A stretch of 6,905 bases of DNA, taken from positions 1-6,905 of the forward strand of contig CACXZL010000086.1 of assembly GCA_902772085.1 (NCBI GenBank). Reading direction: 5' to 3'. The notes under the pieces are model-generated. The model searched no databases. It saw only the letters and a program-made list of their open reading frames with translations, and had not been told where the DNA came from. The stretch comes from an uncultured Coriobacteriaceae bacterium (GTDB lineage Bacteria > Actinomycetota > Coriobacteriia > Coriobacteriales > Atopobiaceae). A program made the translations under genes and the position numbers. Shown piece after piece: positions 5,726 to 6,905 of this stretch; the first letter of the stretch is position 1, and each line of letters starts with the position of its first letter.

Positions 5726-6905
5726 ATGCCTATAGTGGGGGCTTTCGCGATGGCTCATCCACCGCTGATCATTCCGGACGTCGGCAAAGGTCGGGAGCGA
5801 GAAATTGCGAAAACTGTGGCGTCTTGTGACGAGGTGGGGAGACGCATCGCGGCTCTTAAGCCGCAGACCATCGTCGTGTCTTCTCCCCATACGACGATGT
5901 ATAGGGATTACTTCCACATCTCGCCAGGGCATGCGGCGCAGGGGAGCTTCGCGAACTACGGGGCGCCACGTGCGGCCTATCGCACGATATACGATACAGA
6001 GTTTGTAGATGCGCTCTGCAGGAGGTGCGACAAAGAGTCCATCCCTGCTGGCACCGATTACGAGCGCGATGCCCGCCTCGACCACGCGACCATGATCGCC
6101 CTTCATTTCATTCAGAAGTTCTATACGGACTTTGAGGTCGTGCGCATAGGGCTTTCGGGGTTCTCGCCTGCAGAGCACTATCGGCTTGGTCGCGCCGTGC
6201 AGGAGACGGCCAGCGAGCTTGATCGCCGTGTGGTGTGGCTCGCATCAGGTGACCTGTCGCACAAGCTGCTTGCAGACGGGCCATACGGCTTTGCGCCAGA
6301 AGGTCCCGTGTTTGACAAGCGCATCACCGACGACTTTGCGCGAGGAGACTTTGTGGACGTGCTCGCCATGGACCATGCGCTGGCAGAGCGTGCTGCCGAG
6401 TGTGGCCTGCGGAGCTTCCAGATGATGGTGGGCGCCTTCCACAGAACGAGGGTAGAGAGCGAGCTTCTGAGCTACGAGGGTCCCTTTGGGGTGGGGTATG
6501 GCGTGGCGGCGTTTGAGCCTGCGGGCGAAGAAGGGGAGTCGTGTGGCTGCGATCGACTCGCCAGCTATCTGGATGTGCGGGCGAAAGAACTGCAAGAGCG
6601 CAAAGCGCACGAGGATGCCTACGTGAGGTTGGCGCGGACGGCGTTGGAGACGTATGTGCGTGAGGGGAGGGTCATCGCGGTGCCTGCCGATTTGCCGGAG
6701 GAACTTTTGCGGCGGCGCGCGGGGTGCTTCGTCTCGCTCAAGGTTGACGGAGCCTTGCGAGGCTGCATGGGGACTATAGAACCTATACAAGAGAGCCTTG
6801 CGGAGGAGATATGTCGCAACGCCATCACGGCTTCCACGCGAGACCCGCGCTTCCATGCGGTGCGTGTGGACGAGCTGGACGACTTGGTGTATGACGTGGA
6901 CGTGC
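5726..6905 (+). CDS. AmmeMemoRadiSam system fusion: extradiol dioxygenase/Memo-like domain plus AMMECR1 domain (truncated by window edge)
   Basis: The frame is open from ATG 5726 to the edge, 393 codons. Residues 1-265 match the class III extradiol ring-cleavage dioxygenase (LigB/Memo-like) family: AHPPLIIPDVG (H11), SSPHTTMYRDYF (H55), LDHATMI (H120) and ASGDLSHKL (D176, H179) are its conserved, probably metal-binding, blocks. A charged linker (about 266-295) leads to an AMMECR1 domain starting DAYVRLARTALETYV and carrying the family hexapeptide as LRGCMG (344-349), with DPRF shortly before the edge. In many anaerobes these two domains occur with a radical SAM enzyme as the AmmeMemoRadiSam set, whose reaction is not settled; an oxygen-dependent ring cleavage is unlikely in an anaerobe. 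AAGGAG lies 6 bases before the ATG, and the fbp stop is 18 bases upstream. The radical SAM partner is expected downstream. Confidence 0.92.
   Translation, partial: MPIVGAFAMAHPPLIIPDVGKGREREIAKTVASCDEVGRRIAALKPQTIVVSSPHTTMYRDYFHISPGHAAQGSFANYGAPRAAYRTIYDTEFVDALCRRCDKESIPAGTDYERDARLDHATMIALHFIQKFYTDFEVVRIGLSGFSPAEHYRLGRAVQETASELDRRVVWLASGDLSHKLLADGPYGFAPEGPVFDKRITDDFARGDFVDVLAMDHALAERAAECGLRSFQMMVGAFHRTRVESELLSYEGPFGVGYGVAAFEPAGEEGESCGCDRLASYLDVRAKELQERKAHEDAYVRLARTALETYVREGRVIAVPADLPEELLRRRAGCFVSLKVDGALRGCMGTIEPIQESLAEEICRNAITASTRDPRFHAVRVDELDDLVYDVDV

Noticed and set aside
3845..6178. A 777-codon open frame on the minus strand
   Set aside because: It is antisense to fbp and to the start of the AmmeMemo gene, both of which have complete family motifs. 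Long antisense frames are common where codon bias depletes stop triplets on the other strand, and its translation shows no recognisable domain.

Overview
The window looks like chromosomal DNA from a low-redundancy, moderately GC-rich Gram-positive anaerobe. The combination of a class III fructose-1,6-bisphosphatase, a PrxQ/Bcp-type peroxiredoxin, an extradiol-dioxygenase-like/AMMECR1 fusion protein and a secreted subtilase with a membrane-spanning leader fits Coriobacteriia (Olsenella/Atopobium-like) or a relative best. That placement is inferred from gene content only; there is no rRNA or other marker here.

The left half (1-3184) is read on the minus strand. In transcription order it holds a tandem-GNAT acetyltransferase (3184 to 2123), an unrecognised four-helix membrane protein with an acidic cytoplasm-like tail (2052 to 1387), a gene-free stretch of 383 bases (1386 to 1004) with a perfect 18-bp hairpin and a second weaker stem, and the N-terminal part of a secreted S8 subtilisin-like protease (1003 to the window edge). 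The protease is cut before its catalytic His and Ser.

A 136-base divergent intergenic region (3185-3320) separates this from a right-hand plus-strand set of three genes: bcp (3321-3791), fbp (3812-5707) and a two-domain AmmeMemoRadiSam-type protein (5726 to the edge). Gaps of 20 and 18 bases, each carrying a good Shine-Dalgarno sequence, suggest one operon. Bcp removes peroxides through thioredoxin, and Fbp performs the committed step of gluconeogenesis. The third gene fuses a class III extradiol-dioxygenase/Memo-like domain to an AMMECR1 domain; this family normally accompanies a radical SAM enzyme and is still poorly understood. The radical SAM partner would be expected just beyond the right edge.

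No tRNA, rRNA, CRISPR array, insertion sequence or phage gene was seen. The most intriguing content is the AmmeMemo fusion in an operon with peroxide defence and sugar metabolism; the most unusual non-coding element is the perfect hairpin at 1153-1198.
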